Shown: positions 63,269 to 64,000 of the stretch, piece by piece
Position numbering within the stretch: the stretch's first letter is position 1
How the letters are laid out: every line of letters starts with the position of its first letter
NCBI RefSeq assembly: GCF_003054555.1
Contig: NZ_CP026304.1
Span: 5,952,001 to 6,016,000 of the forward strand
Length of the DNA stretch: 64,000 nucleotides
Reading direction: 5' to 3'
From: Streptomyces lunaelactis
Lineage (GTDB): Bacteria > Actinomycetota > Actinomycetes > Streptomycetales > Streptomycetaceae
Notes under the pieces: model-generated
Told to the model about the DNA's origin: nothing
The model's input: the letters and a program-made list of their open reading frames with translations, nothing else
Database searches by the model: none
Made by a program: the position numbers and the translations under genes

Positions 63269-64000
63269 GTGACCGTCACTGAACTGGTGTCGTACGAGGA
63301 CGCCCTCGCTGCCTACGACCCCGTCATGGGCCTCGAGGTCCATGTCGAACTCGGCACCAAGACCAAGATGTTCTGCGGCTGCTCGACCGAGCTGGGCGCC
63401 GAGCCCAACTCGCAGACCTGCCCCACCTGTCTTGGCATGCCCGGTTCGCTCCCGGTCGTCAACGCGATCGGCGTCGAGTCGGCCGTCAAGATCGGCCTCG
63501 CGCTCAACTGCGAGATCGCCGAGTGGTGCCGCTTCGCCCGGAAGAACTACTTCTATCCGGACATGCCGAAGAACTTCCAGACCTCGCAGTACGACGAGCC
63601 GATCGCCTTCAACGGCTATCTGGACGTCCAGCTGGAGGACGGCGAGATCTTCCGCGTGCAGATCGAGCGCGCCCATATGGAGGAGGACACCGGCAAGTCG
63701 CTGCACGTCGGCGGTGCCACCGGCCGTATCCACGGCGCGTCACACTCCCTGCTCGACTACAACCGCGCCGGCATCCCGCTGATCGAGATCGTCACCAAGC
63801 CGATCGAGGGCGCGGGCGCGCGTGCGCCGGAGGTCGCCAAGGCGTACGTCGCCGAGCTGCGTGAGCTCATCAAGGCGCTGGGTGTCTCCGAAGCCCGCAT
63901 GGAGCAGGGCCAGATGCGGTGCGATGTGAACCTCTCGCTGCGGCCGCACGGCCGGGAGAAGTTCGGCACGCGCTCCGAGACGAAGAACGTCAACTCGCTT
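63269..64000 (+). CDS. gatB: GatB, amidotransferase subunit B, 3' end outside window
   Basis: GTG 63269 with GAGGGAAAG upstream; 244 residues visible before the edge. GatB start [20 protein letters not shown], zinc cysteines [40 protein letters not shown], and [19 protein letters not shown]. Phosphorylates and positions the misacylated tRNA for amidation. Confidence 0.97.
   Translation, partial: MTVTELVSYEDALAAYDPVMGLEVHVELGTKTKMFCGCSTELGAEPNSQTCPTCLGMPGSLPVVNAIGVESAVKIGLALNCEIAEWCRFARKNYFYPDMPKNFQTSQYDEPIAFNGYLDVQLEDGEIFRVQIERAHMEEDTGKSLHVGGATGRIHGASHSLLDYNRAGIPLIEIVTKPIEGAGARAPEVAKAYVAELRELIKALGVSEARMEQGQMRCDVNLSLRPHGREKFGTRSETKNVNSL

Overview
The window is high-GC actinobacterial DNA, almost certainly a Streptomyces chromosome. 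Codon third positions are strongly G/C. GTG and TTG starts, 4-bp stop/start overlaps and Tat/lipoprotein signals are frequent. From memory, the gene order of the right-hand two thirds matches the S. coelicolor block around SCO5447-SCO5501 (M4 protease, paired ABC exporters, glgX, two L,D-transpeptidases, EF-hand protein, sdaA-glyA-gcvH-gcvT, dpp/opp, mnmA, ligA, GGDEF-EAL protein, gatCAB). No tRNA, rRNA, CRISPR array or intact insertion sequence was seen.

Region 1 (1-1843) is a secreted M4 metalloprotease whose 3' end lies outside the window. Region 2 (about 2.3-19.8 kb) looks like an accessory insertion between the protease and the ABC exporters. Its left part (2.3-13.3 kb) is a phosphate/arsenic locus: an ArsR-type regulator, a complete pstSCAB phosphate importer with PHO-box-like repeats, a thioredoxin-type arsenate reductase (arsC), a second ArsR, an aquaporin-family channel (probable arsenite channel), a second and unrelated PstS lipoprotein with its own PHO-box-like repeat, a flavin monooxygenase, and a divergent arsR/arsO pair sharing duplicated operator-like repeats. 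The implied logic is to take up phosphate selectively while arsenate is present, reduce the arsenate that enters, and let arsenite leave through a channel. No Acr3/ArsB pump is present. Its right part (13.3-19.8 kb) is worn: an internally deleted, frameshifted IS630-type transposase remnant, an acetyltransferase, an inositol-monophosphatase-like protein with an altered metal site next to a divergent LysR gene, an NAD(P)-binding protein, a DedA protein, and a flavin monooxygenase broken by two frameshifts.

Region 3 (19.8-33 kb) is conserved envelope and metabolic content: a heterodimeric ABC exporter pair with one degenerate ATP site, GlgX, tandem L,D-transpeptidase lipoproteins, an enoyl-CoA hydratase, an RsbW-like ATPase, a polysaccharide deacetylase reduced to a 62-residue remnant and still translationally coupled to a beta-propeller lipoprotein, an EF-hand protein and a STAS protein. 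Region 4 (33-40.5 kb) is a glycine/serine block on the minus strand (gcvT-gcvH-glyA, then sdaA) led by a tandem glycine riboswitch, followed by two SseB-family genes.

Region 5 (40.9-47.4 kb) is a five-gene oligopeptide/dipeptide ABC importer operon with a hairpin after the binding-protein gene. Region 6 (47.4-64 kb) holds a TRIC-family membrane protein, a thioesterase with a TetR regulator, small membrane proteins, the cysteine desulfurase and mnmA pair for tRNA thiolation, an amidase, LOG and SDR proteins, a methionine-synthase-like protein, ligA, a membrane GGDEF-EAL protein (probable RmdB) and gatC-gatA-(small membrane protein)-gatB, the last running off the right edge.
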